Assembly (NCBI GenBank): GCA_014338405.1 | Contig: JTDE01000917.1 | Location: 117,242 to 181,241, forward strand | Source of the DNA: Paragonimus skrjabini miyazakii | Taxonomy: Eukaryota > Platyhelminthes > Trematoda > Plagiorchiida > Troglotrematidae | Direction of reading: 5' to 3' | Length of the DNA stretch: 64,000 nucleotides | Part shown: positions 11,722 through 20,745 of the stretch, piece by piece | Layout: each line of letters starts with the position of its first letter | Numbering within the stretch: position 1 is the stretch's first letter | Notes under the pieces: model-generated | Seen by the model: only the letters and a program-made list of their open reading frames with translations | Told to the model about the DNA's origin: nothing | The model's database searches: none | Made by a program: the position numbers and the translations under genes

Positions 11722-11824
11722 GAACATCACCCACAATTGATTGCAGCTTTCGCATTCCCATAGACTTTCCAGTCGTCCCCTTTCGAAAAGAAGCGCTAAA
11801 CTCGAGTTTCGCTCTCATTAGAGC
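11722..11824 (-). mobile_element. SINE tail with half a hammerhead, inverted
   Basis: On the minus strand this 103-base segment matches 63847-63944 at about 92% by eye. It starts with the stem II hairpin CTCTAATGAGAGC, then CGAAACTCGAG, the cleavage-site pyrimidines, TTCTTTTCGAAAGGGG, TCTATGGGAATGCGA and CAATTGTGGGTGATGTTC. The 5' half of the ribozyme core is not preserved on this strand, so it cannot cleave. Either this tail was inverted relative to the head at 11618, or two truncated copies lie tail to tail. Confidence 0.75.
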
Positions 11825-13342
11825 GGGCATAGTGTTTCTATCCGAAAGAGGATGGTTATGAAGCCAATCCGAAAGGGGAATTTGTGATCAACCGTGATTT
11901 GAAATTAATCAACAAAACCCGAAAGCTCATCAGAGAGACTTACTACTTATAGCATTTCACTTTGCCTTCAACCTACAAACGTATGCTTACTGTCCGTCTC
12001 CTATGTTTCACAGATCACCTTGAACTATTGTACTCAACTTCACTGCATTACTATAGTTTTCTCACGGTAGCAATAATATCCTTGTTGGTTAGTGAGTTTC
12101 TTTTGTGCTGCAATAACTCCCTCTGGTTAATCATTACATGCCATTGTTATGCTGATTCACTCATGAACTATGCCATTGTAATTTCGTATCGGTATTAAGA
12201 CATCAATCCTTTTTTTTAGTCAGCTATAACAATCTTCTGTTTTCCACAACTGCTTAGTGGTTTAGCCCAATTTACGGCCGTTATAAACAGTCTCCGGAAT
12301 TGTTCTTCTTGACTCACTGAACAGTGAGTTAACTCGATGAAATGCTGGTGTTATATATCTTGTTCACTTCATACCAATTTCGAACTGTCTTCTTGTCTAT
12401 CGATTTAGTGACTCAACCGACTCTAATATGCCGTTCGTATTTGTAGTTGACCTACGCTGAACCCTATACTATCACGTAACTGCTTATAGGTGTTTGAACC
12501 CATTTACCCTCGCCTGTCTACGAGTTCTCTATGGTAATCTCATTGAGGACTCACAGCTGACCACTGATGTTCTTTATTACATTTCACCTTGGTCTTTCGT
12601 AACGTACTGAGACCATTCTTATCTACCACTGCACCCTTATACGTTGCCCGGTCGGATTGAACATTGATACGTCAATCCGAGCTGAAGCTTAGTAATCACA
12701 TGATGAGCACTGATCGATCGTATGAACCTAGAAATAAGGTCTGGAATTCCAATGTCGTCTGCAGGACCGCAGAAACCTTTATTCATATGCGTACGATATA
12801 AATGGGACAATGTAGCAATCTTCATGGGATGGAGTGGATAGGAGTGGTGGCGAGGTACTGTAGTTACCGGTCCTAAGAAGTGGATTCCGGAGAAATACTG
12901 AAAAAGAGGAATCGAATGCACTGGAGAAAACGAGTACCACCGAATGAAGAGCATCTACTCGAAGAGGAGCAAGGATTATCACGAACCAGGAGTAGATTAT
13001 GCTAAGAAAAAAGGGAGGATGTAAAAGATTTGGATTGGTCAAACGCATCGATACGAAGTCAACCAGGGATTCGCAGAAGACTACGGCCAATCAGTGTCGT
13101 CAAGACGAGCAGACTGGTATGTCAGCGTGGGAACCAATCAGGACGGCACGCTGCTCCAGCATCGGATTGTGTTATAACGAGTGTCGGATTAAAACAAGTT
13201 GTTTAAGTGTGTCACGTGTTAAAACAAACGAGCCACTAGCGAAGTGGAGCCGATCAATGGAAAAACTGAAGCGACAGCACCAATTGTATTCCTTCATTTT
13301 ACTGATACGTCTTGTCTATAAAATAACCAATAGAAACCCAAT
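11825..13342. other. Unclassified stretch
   Basis: No domain recognised. Frames of 78 to 163 codons exist, the longest at 12999-13490 (plus), but it overlaps the antisense of the PLE arm and shows no motif outside that. I would not call a gene here. Confidence 0.4.
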
Positions 13343-13355
13343 AAATCGAGATTTG
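13343..13355 (+). repeat. Left 13-bp direct repeat flanking the PLE palindrome
   Basis: AAATCGAGATTTG here recurs in the same orientation at 15333-15345, just outside the palindromic PLE unit. PLE insertions commonly make target duplications of variable length, so this is a good candidate for a target-site duplication. The alternative is microhomology used in template switching. Confidence 0.55.
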
Positions 13356-14203
13356 TCTAAAATGACGGCCCCAGAACCCTTATCCGGCTTAAGTATCATA
13401 ACGTTTTTTGACTTAAGCTCTTTTAACGATTGTAGGTGTTGTTTGGTAATAGCACACCGGCCGTTGTTCGGCGTCATGATAAACCCATGAGCTATATCCG
13501 TAAATTTAGTTTTTAGCCAGCCTAGATTGTCGGCACTGGTTGGTTGGAGATCACCTAATTGGTCGAAAAGATTCTCAAATTGGGCTTCAATGGAAATACG
13601 ATTAGGTTTGCGCAATGGTATTTTATAATCAAGACCTAAAGCCAACGCTTCTAGTTGCAACGAATTCAGTTGTACTGAAGAACAGTTCAATACGTACTTA
13701 CTGGGATCCATTGGAGTTGGTTCTTCAGCATGCTTCGTACGTGATTTCCGCAAGCGATTAGTATAAGTCCTCTTCGTACGGTCGATGATTGTCTTGCAGA
13801 ATAGTGTGAACACGATACGACTGCATAATGTCAAGTTTTCAACGATTGACAACAGACGACAATGCGTTTCACGCAGATCAGCCAGTCGCATTTGTGCAGT
13901 TTCGATGTGAGCAGTCGCAATACGTCTAAGGTTACTGTTGGTCACCTTCAGTTTGTTCTTCCTCAAAAGCCGGAGAAATTGATAGGGGTATTGACCTTGT
14001 TGTGTGCACTCAGTGAGGAACGAAATTTTCACAAGTTCACGAGCAATCTTGCATCTCAAGCTGGCCACACGTCGCAGTGATTTGCAAGTCTCAACGGGAA
14101 ATCGTCGTTTTAGAAATTTGAAACAGTTAGTTCCCTTCAGAAGTTTGAACAAAACAGTCAGAACACGAAAACTGGTAGATGCAAGCATTTCGTATTGACT
14201 CAT
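13356..14203 (-). pseudogene. PLE N-terminal protein, left arm copy
   Basis: This minus-strand frame opens at the ATG of MSQYEML (14203) and stays open to about 13319. It encodes the PLE N-terminal region: basic stretches such as RRVASLRCKIARELVK, a helical segment, then LEALALGLDYKIPLRKPNR, FENLFDQLGDLQPTSADNLGWLKTK and MILKPDKGSGAVILDK, the first conserved RT block. It then leaves homology at 13352 and terminates in flanking sequence (SRFIGFLLVIL). The RT palm and endonuclease are absent, so it cannot be an autonomous product, though the frame itself is undamaged. Confidence 0.85.
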
Positions 14204-14216
14204 CAGTACCAAATTT
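14168..14216 (-). ncRNA. Hammerhead ribozyme, left arm
   Basis: This is the reverse complement of the ribozyme at 14412-14460, with identical sequence. On the minus strand: stem I strand TTGGTA, core CTGATGA, 8-base stem-loop II GTCAATAC, GAAA, small stem III TGCTTGCA, then TC, with cleavage predicted between 14178 and 14177, and stem I partner TACCAG. It faces away from the palindrome centre, so transcription from either arm would yield a self-cleaving 5' end. Confidence 0.8.
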
Positions 14217-14236
14217 ACAATAACATGGATCGGTTT

Positions 14237-14245
14237 TTTTTATAG
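14237..14245 (-). promoter_or_regulatory. TATA-like box, left arm
   Basis: On the minus strand TATAAAAAA lies about 35 bases upstream of the ATG at 14203 and just upstream of the hammerhead. It mirrors the plus-strand box. Function is inferred from position only. Confidence 0.3.
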
Positions 14246-14276
14246 CAGACAATTCAGAGGGTTGATAATCAATAAG

Positions 14277-14333
14277 CCAGCTCTGTGTGTTCAGAAAAAA
14301 CTGTTTGTGAACTTGACCCTTCCTTGGACCTAG
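14277..14333 (+). pseudogene. Last 18 codons of an upstream PLE frame
   Basis: The asymmetric spacer reads PALCVQKKLFVNLTLPWT followed by stop TAG at 14331. The same ending is seen in other PLE copies here (PPLCVQKDSFVSLSLP at 34890, LPLCVQKELFVRLILRW at 16860). So the 3' end of one PLE copy is joined, through about 17 bases, to the 5' leader of the right arm. That is the head-to-tail junction typical of tandem PLE copies. Confidence 0.85.
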
Positions 14334-14382
14334 TGACTTATCTTAACCCGCTTATTGATTATCAACCCTCTGAATTGTCTGC

Positions 14383-14391
14383 TATAAAAAA
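14383..14391 (+). promoter_or_regulatory. TATA-like box, right arm
   Basis: TATAAAAAA lies about 30 bases upstream of the hammerhead and 42 upstream of the ATG at 14425. It mirrors the left-arm box. Promoter role is an inference. Confidence 0.3.
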
Positions 14392-14411
14392 AAACCGATC
14401 CATGTTATTGT

Positions 14412-14460
14412 AAATTTGGTACTGATGAGTCAATACGAAATGCTTGCATCTACCAGTTTT
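14412..14460 (+). ncRNA. Hammerhead ribozyme, right arm
   Basis: All invariant positions are present. Stem I is TTGGTA (14416-14421) with TACCAG (14451-14456), five Watson-Crick pairs plus a G-T, and continues past one mismatch as AAA/TTT. The core is CTGATGA (14422-14428). Stem-loop II GTCAATAC has two pairs closing a CAAT loop. GAAA is at 14437-14440, then stem III TGCTTGCA, then TC with cleavage predicted after 14450. Short stems are typical of the minimal hammerheads reported in Penelope-like elements. The ribozyme overlaps the start of the protein frame, and both early ATGs (14425, 14440) lie upstream of the cleavage site. Confidence 0.82.
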
Positions 14461-15393
14461 CGTGTTCTGACTGTTTTGTTCAAACTTCTGAAGGGAACTA
14501 ACTGTTTCAAATTTCTAAAACGACGATTTCCCGTTGAGACTTGCAAATCACTGCGACGTGTGGCCAGCTTGAGATGCAAGATTGCTCGTGAACTTGTGAA
14601 AATTTCGTTCCTCACTGAGTGCACACAACAAGGTCAATACCCCTATCAATTTCTCCGGCTTTTGAGGAAGAACAAACTGAAGGTGACCAACAGTAACCTT
14701 AGACGTATTGCGACTGCTCACATCGAAACTGCACAAATGCGACTGGCTGATCTGCGTGAAACGCATTGTCGTCTGTTGTCAATCGTTGAAAACTTGACAT
14801 TATGCAGTCGTATCGTGTTCACACTATTCTGCAAGACAATCATCGACCGTACGAAGAGGACTTATACTAATCGCTTGCGGAAATCACGTACGAAGCATGC
14901 TGAAGAACCAACTCCAATGGATCCCAGTAAGTACGTATTGAACTGTTCTTCAGTACAACTGAATTCGTTGCAACTAGAAGCGTTGGCTTTAGGTCTTGAT
15001 TATAAAATACCATCGCGCAAACCTAATCGTATTTCCATTGAAGCCCAATTTGAGAATCTTTTCGACCAATTAGGTGATCTCCAACCAACCAGTGCCGACA
15101 ATCTAGGCTGGCTAAAAACTAAATTTACGGATATAGCTCATGGGTTTATCATGACGCCGAACAACGGCCGGTGTGCTATTACCAAACAACACCTACAATC
15201 GTTAAAAGAGCTTAAGTCAAAAAACGTTATGATACTTAAGCCGGATAAGGGTTCTGGGGCCGTCATTTTAGACAAAGATGTCTATGTGCAGAAGATGTTA
15301 TCAATATTGAGTGACCAAACCAAGTTTCAACGAAATCGAGATTTGCTTGGTGCCACGAAGACTGGTTTTTGTTTTCGTTCCGGGAGGCCGTGA
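14425..15393 (+). pseudogene. PLE N-terminal protein, right arm copy
   Basis: This frame opens at ATG 14425 inside the hammerhead and encodes the same N-terminal PLE region as the left arm. It continues through the first RT block (MILKPDKGSGAVILDKDVYV) into QKMLSILSDQTKF before the direct repeat at 15333. The remaining codons to the stop at 15391 (LLGATKTGFCFRSGRP) lie outside the direct repeat and are probably target sequence. It has about 300 residues compared with the roughly 800 or more of a full PLE protein; palm, thumb and GIY-YIG domains are not attached. In a complete element the protein copies RNA and inserts it with the help of its endonuclease. Confidence 0.85.
15333..15345 (+). 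repeat. Right 13-bp direct repeat flanking the PLE palindrome
   Basis: Exact copy of 13343-13355 in the same orientation; see the left partner. Confidence 0.55.
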
Positions 15394-15729
15394 TTTTCAA
15401 CAATACGATAATGCGCTAGACGGAAATCGGAGTCTCCTCCTCGTGATAATTAACACTGAAAATCTCGCTCCCAAAATTAACGCGACTCTCCACGTAACTG
15501 CTCCCAAGAGAAACCAAAAGTTAAAGTCACTAATCCTCTAATCAGCATAGCGGAATAAAGGTCGGACAGGCAAAAAATAGCGAAGGCTGCTGCTCGACTG
15601 TTCTGGACAGTTCAGCTCATTCTGATTGGATCAATCCGTTTAATCGAGAAAGAAAGCGATTCTGGAAGGAAAAAATGAACTCTCTAACAAAAAGAGATAG
15701 AGTTTTTAAGGAATAACAATTGAACTCCA
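15346..15729. other. Target sequence between palindrome and old PLE
   Basis: No recognisable domain. It could be a badly decayed central RT region of the older PLE that resumes at 15730, but I cannot identify RT motif A here. Confidence 0.35.
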
Positions 15730-16965
15730 CTTCAGCTGATCTTCAAGCGGCGCTGAATAAGTCTATTTTAAAAATTACAAAATATGCATCGCTTCCTATC
15801 TCGTTGTCTGAATAAGAACATCTACTATACCTGTGTATAATGGATGTTTAGCTCCAATTTCAAGAGAAAGGTTTCACACAGATCAATGGAGTGGTTATAA
15901 GTCCAAGCCTTGCGGATATTTCCGTTGTCCACATGGAAAGCAAACTGAATTGACATATCGCGGCAAGCGTTGTTTATCGAAGGTATGTTGAAGACATTAT
16001 TGTGATTATCAACAATGAACAACACGTCGATATGCCAATGAATGGACTGAAGTATAGTCTTGAGAATCTACGATTCATGTTGGAGTTGGGAAAGGATCAC
16101 CGTTTGCCGTTTTTGGACGTATTGATCCAACGCAGAGATGACACCGTAAGACGCTCAATCTACCGAAAGTCTACATGAACAGGGTAGTACTTGTGCTATG
16201 GTAGTTTTGTCACAATTCAGCACAAACGGGTTTTAGTAACGATTTTATTCGATCGAGCTAGCAGAATTTGTATAGCTGGTACAATAGACAGAGTATCATT
16301 GTCTTGAAGACACACTGAAAGTAAACGGTTATCCACAGTGGTTTATAAGACGACTCAGCAACCAACTGGCTGAACCCATAGCTACATTCATTCGACTTCC
16401 TTTCAAAGGCAACGATATTTGCTTATTCTTGAAAAATCCATTGGTTTCCGCTGTTAGACATGCTTTTTACGCGGCTAAAGTAGTCATCAGTTTTGACACC
16501 ACCAAAATGACAAAACCCGCTATCAAGGGCCGTCCGCCTCTCCCCCTCACCTCGTAATGCATGTACCAATATTCGGGCGGGTGCAGTTCCACAGGCACAG
16601 TAATGACGGAGAGGCAGCTGTTAGTCAGGATGGCAGAGCATTTGCCTAAGTCAGTGTGCATCTGTCAGCCAACCCGTTGGAATTTGTGCAGATGAAGTCA
16701 AGGGTCATTCACACAAGATACCTGCTTTATCCATTGCGCGCCATGTGCTCGAGACAAATCAAACGAGTGACAATCCGTTGGCAATCTCAGTCATCTTCAA
16801 GCACCGGAATAAACGTTTACTCCACTTCAGTGAGGCAACTGCTACTGAACGATTGAAGCTGCCGTTGTGTGTGCAAAAGGAACTGTTTGTTAGATTAATA
16901 CTACGTTGGTCGAGCTCGTGGATTTTTTCTACCTGGGCAGGACACTCCGTAAGTGACAACTTCGT
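15730..16965 (+). pseudogene. Old decayed PLE: RT palm, linker, GIY-YIG end
   Basis: Joined across several frames. QINGVVISPSLADISVVHME (about 15878) is RT motif B and RYVEDIIVI (about 15978) is motif C, in which the first catalytic aspartate has become glutamate. DHRLPFLDVLIQRRDD and RRSIYRKST follow, then GYPQWFIRRL, IATFIRLPFKGNDI and AAKVVISFDTTKM linker sequence. The endonuclease part has TERQLLVRMAEHLPK, then ARHVLETNQTSDNPL, ISVIFKHRNKRLL and ERLKLPLCVQKELFVRL. Many stops and at least three frameshifts make it much older than the adjacent palindrome, so the two are probably separate insertions despite equal orientation. Confidence 0.85.
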
Positions 16966-16984
16966 GTATTTTTTGTAATTTTCA

Positions 16985-17050
16985 TTTCTACAGTGTCCTT
17001 GGTAGGATGCAGCGAGACCAGTTAGAACAAAAATCGTGCAATACACCACT
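16985..17050 (+). ncRNA. Decayed hammerhead-like PLE 3' module
   Basis: Sixty bases past the endonuclease end, the layout TTGGTAG, 8-base GATGCAGC, GAGA, then AAAATC|GTGCAAT aligns with the better copies at 35055 and 48212. Core positions are altered (GAGA for GAAA) and stem I pairs only partly, so it is not expected to cleave. Its position marks the 3' end of the PLE. Confidence 0.45.
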
Positions 17051-18245
17051 AGTAGCTTATCTTTCCAAGTTCATTTTACTCACGTTGTTTGTTGTGATCA
17101 ATGACGATCAATAACCACTACCCTTGTCTTCCAGAAATAGACCAGTTGTAAATTAATTGGCTCGAGCTGTTGCACAGTGATCTCGAAAAACGTGATAATG
17201 ACATAAACAAATAGCATACGCTACAAGACTGAAGCGGTCGATAGCCACACTATCCGATTCTCAAACCCAAGCCCGATGAGCGACGGAATCTTGTGCGGAT
17301 TTCCAAGTAACTAATCCCTACTGTCAAATATTCCCATGTGTAACGCGAATTGGTCGATCCTGCTAGCCAGCCGGACTGAAATTAGTCAACCCAACACTTT
17401 TCCACTAAACGTGACAGCGGTTAAAAGAAAATGTCTGTTATAAAACTATTAAGAATTTATGTAAAATACGTCCAAGGAGTGGCCACTCGGCACCAAAAAC
17501 CCGGAGTCCAAACCAAAGGACAGGGATGGCTAGGGCATATGTGACACGTCTGATATTTTAATTTCTATTCTCGCCGAAACACAGACCAACGAGCAGGTAG
17601 GCTGGCAGGGTCGGGTGAATGAACGGGCCCAACACACCGTTGAAACAACAGCCAGCTTGTGCTTGAAAAGCAACGCTGGATTGGGAACCAGCATGCATCA
17701 GTGAGTGTAAATAGACGAAGTAAAAATACGATATTTCCCTAACGGATCGTGTTTTCACGAAAGTTTTTTCGTCAACCATCGAACAATAGGACGTTGCATC
17801 CATGAACGAAACGGATTTACAGATTACCAAATGATTGAACGAAATCTAATTGTCCAGACTGAACGCCTGAATGACAAATGACGGATTAGAACCGATATTT
17901 TCATTTCACTGAAAGCACGTCGGGCATGTGGGCCTTTGGATGGCTAGCTCCTTCTGTGTGTCCGTCTGTCTGACTGACTGTTCTTATGTTGATTTATGTT
18001 GGATCACACTTTCTTCAGTTCAGTTTGCTGGACAACAGCCGCGCGCTGCTCAGTCTGGGAAAGTTATCATGCTGGAACCAGGTCACACTCCTCGAACACA
18101 AGTAAGGGGACGATGTGTCCATAATCTGACAATTAAACACTGCATTGAACTGGCTTTTATTTGTATGACCTGTGGTCAAAATGTGACAGTCCACTAGGGA
18201 GTGTAATAAAAAGTATGTTGACCCGTGATCGGTTACTTTTAAATC
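17051..18245. other. No recognised feature
   Basis: About 1.2 kb with no domain I can name. A 90-codon minus frame (17558-17830) shows no motif. Confidence 0.4.
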
Positions 18246-18249
18246 AGAT

Positions 18250-18540
18250 CAGAGGCTGATGAAAAAGTGCGTTGCAACCGGTAGTGTTCATGATCTGCAA
18301 ACAACTGGTCGACCAAGCATATCAACAAATGATTGTTCTGCGACTTGTAAAGTTTCCAAAAAAGCGTCCATCAGTTCGCTCGGGAACCTAACACTTCGAA
18401 GTCCATTGTACACAGCATACTCAAAAGATACATGTATCGGCCATGCCGGGATGGCCCAGTACGGGAGCTTCAGTTATCGGATATGGACAAACGCCAGTCA
18501 TTTTTTACGTGGCATTTACATTTCCGCCAAATAACCACGT
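18250..18540 (+). pseudogene. Tc1/mariner-type transposase N-terminal remnant
   Basis: The frame KKCVATGSVHDLQTTGRPSI followed by STNDCSATCKVSKKASISSLGNL matches the paired helix-turn-helix start of Tc1/mariner transposases, with the typical GSV-D-x4-GRP-ST linker. After a frameshift near 18405 it continues as VHSILKRYMYRP, then REL-LS-MDKRQSFFTWHL, the usual segment before the DDE domain. The catalytic domain is missing. In a whole element this part binds the terminal inverted repeats. Confidence 0.65.
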
Positions 18541-19789
18541 ACATTCAGTTATGCCATAGTCTTCATTACTATCGTCTTTTGATCACGGTCAGATTAACTT
18601 AAAGATAATAGTGTTTCTTGTATGAATACCAGGAAACAACAATACACGCATTTCGTGCCGTTGGGGGTGAGGGTGTTATGAGCTGGCAGAAACAAAACTC
18701 GAGATCAACGTTTGGAACCCTTGAACTGAAGTCATTGTCTGGCCGTTGACATATAATTTCAAACCCACCACGGATTTAACAAACAAGACTGTACAGGCTG
18801 AACAGTAACACAGGAAGAGCTCATTATTACAATATAAAATGTAACAAATACATATCAAAACTAGCCTACACACCTGAGGGAAAATTAGACTTCAGACATA
18901 ACACACGCAAGTTCGCCTAATTTAGGCATGGGAGGCTACTATACAATGACCGAAATTCCGAGAAGATTCAACCAGTGGTTTTTCCGATACCATTACAGAT
19001 TGACTGATCGGTTGATTGAATCGCATTTGATACAGCAACCGCGTGAAAATTCATGCACCGCACATTCCAGTCGTCCGAACTTATCACGAAATCAGACGCG
19101 TTCCATTAAACAGTGGAAAAACGGATTGGACGGGTTTATTACATGGGAATGCAACAAAGCTGAAGAGCAGATACGTGTATATGCTAGCGTCTACTGTGGC
19201 GAAGCATGAAAACCCAGAGCTATAATTCGAAGTGGGGCAAAGAGTTCAAGACAGACATTTGGCGGTTGCTGTCCAACTTCCACATGATGATGCAATCCGT
19301 CCAACCGGACGCTGGGGAAACTCGGCGGAGTGAAAAGATATTCGGTAAGAACTTTCACAGATAAAAATGCAAACAGTCAGGGTTTATTGCGGTGAATATT
19401 GATGAAAGTAACAGCGGAAATTTATGGCGACCAACAGAAATCAATGAATAAAGCGGTCGAGGAAGAGCTTGTCAGAAGATCAGTAACGAAACGAAAACAT
19501 ATTGTGCAGACCACACACTGAGATTATGTACTACAAGGGTTCATTGAACTCATAATTTCGGAATACATCAAAACGTATGGATTTTGAAAATAGACAATTC
19601 ATCATACTGGTCTTTGCAAGTGTTCAAAATTTTGGTCAGAACCCTGGTTGGAGTGGGAGAATTAGGTTCGGAGATGACTTGTATGGAGGCCTTTCGTACA
19701 GCGACATATTTACCTGTGGTTACTATTTATAGTCGGAAAACGGATCACCGGCATTCTGAGAAAAAGGCACTTCTTTTCAAATAATTTCC
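18541..19789. other. No recognised feature
   Basis: No supported gene or repeat in about 1.25 kb. A 93-codon frame at 18928 has no motif I know. Confidence 0.4.
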
Positions 19790-20745
19790 CAACACCAGAG
19801 TTGAGATCTGGTGATAAACGTGCGGTGGAGATATAGGAAACGAAACAGAAGTGCGTATTTCTAAGGCTGGGGCGGTATTTGCGAATCTAGGACACCTCTG
19901 GTGACAGGTAGGTATATCTCTGAGCATTAAGATTAGCGTATATAAGTCGACAATGAGGGCTGTATTACTTTACGACAACGAAACATGGCCCCTCAAGGTA
20001 GAGGACGTGAACCATATTGATGTATTTGACCAACGATGTTTACGTTCGATCTCTCATACTGAATGGCATCAACGACTCAGCAATAAAGAAGTTGGGAAGC
20101 TCGTAATCGGTGGTGGTAGTCACACGAGTTCTTTAGTTCACTCATATTTTTACAGACTTAGGTGGTTGAGTCATGTACTAAGGGTGCCACCTAGCCATCT
20201 GCCACACCGAACATTCTTTGCCGACGCTGCAGCCGACTGGCGCCAGGTGTGAGTTGGAGAGATAATGAACTGACGTACAAAAATGAAAACGTTCACCAAG
20301 GGGTTGGCCATTGTAGATCGAGTTCGTCTTCCGAGCTGAGGACCTCGCGATTCAGAGTCGATGGCTAGAGACACTAGGTGAGATGGTGGCTAATCGCGCT
20401 CAGCAGAGTGAATGTTGTCGTTGTTTGGCCGAGTTGTCTGTCTAGTGAGTGCACTTAATGACACGAGGCAATGAAAGCCGAAAGGAGGCTGGTGTATTGC
20501 TGATGACTCCTCACTCCAACTTAAAGCTCGATTGTTTGTATACAAGTTGTAGGCACCTTGACAGTGAACACTGGAATAAAAACGTGGCTATTTTTAGTAG
20601 TTAGATCCCTTCCTCTCTCCCCCTCTTCCTTTTCTTCTTTCTTTCAGCGCAGGGTTTGCTTTTTCTTCATGATTGTGTGGCAGTTAAGCATTAGTGAAAA
20701 CGTAGGATGTGTTGCTGTCTATGATAATTATTGCCATTAAAGCAA
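19790..20745 (+). pseudogene. Non-LTR retrotransposon 3' part (RTE/SR2-like)
   Basis: The reading is VRISKAGAVFANLGHLWWR, then AVLLYDNETWPLKVEDVN, VFDQRCLRSISHTEWHQRLSN, YFYRLRWLSHVLRVP and PHRTFFADAAADW. These are the landmarks of the C-terminal region found in full at 39380-42490. The 3' untranslated part (20380-20740) matches 42170-42480 and 50710-51060, including CACTTAATGACACGAGG, the CT-rich tract and TTTTTCTTCATGATTGTGTGG. It is 5'-truncated, as usual after incomplete reverse transcription, and interrupted by stops. Confidence 0.8.

Larger units (their letters stand above)
13352..15276. repeat. Large inverted repeat, 925-bp arms, 74-bp spacer
   Basis: Left arm 13352-14276 and right arm 14351-15276 are reverse complements; paired coordinates sum to 28627 near the centre and 28628 beyond the A-run. 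A read-through transcript would form a long, almost perfect double-stranded RNA hairpin. Confidence 0.95.
13356..15332. mobile_element. Palindromic Penelope-like insertion
   Basis: The unit is two copies of the same 925-base 5' part of a PLE, head to head (13352-14276 minus, 14351-15276 plus), with a 74-base asymmetric spacer. The plus copy runs about 56 bases further. The arms differ by a single base that changes one residue (Leu/Ser in IP-x-RKPNR) and by one base in an A/T run (8 versus 9), plus at most a few I may have missed. Each arm holds a TATA-like box, a hammerhead ribozyme and an open N-terminal PLE frame. The near identity and open frames point to a recent event, unlike every other element in the window. 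Confidence 0.85.

Noticed and set aside
11900..11945. CTGATGAG on the minus strand close to the SINE remnant
   Set aside because: No GAAA follows; the pairing expected for stem II is absent.
12999..13490. 163-codon plus frame
   Set aside because: Its last third is antisense to the PLE arm and the remainder shows no motif; probably chance.
13862..14198. Plus-strand frames of 72 and 64 codons in the palindrome, repeated antisense in the other arm
   Set aside because: They are antisense shadows of the PLE N-terminal frame and are duplicated only because the arms are inverted copies.
15346..15830. Missing PLE motif A region as a direct continuation of the right arm
   Set aside because: The right arm is undamaged while the downstream PLE part is full of stops, and the 13-bp repeat separates them; two insertions explain this better.
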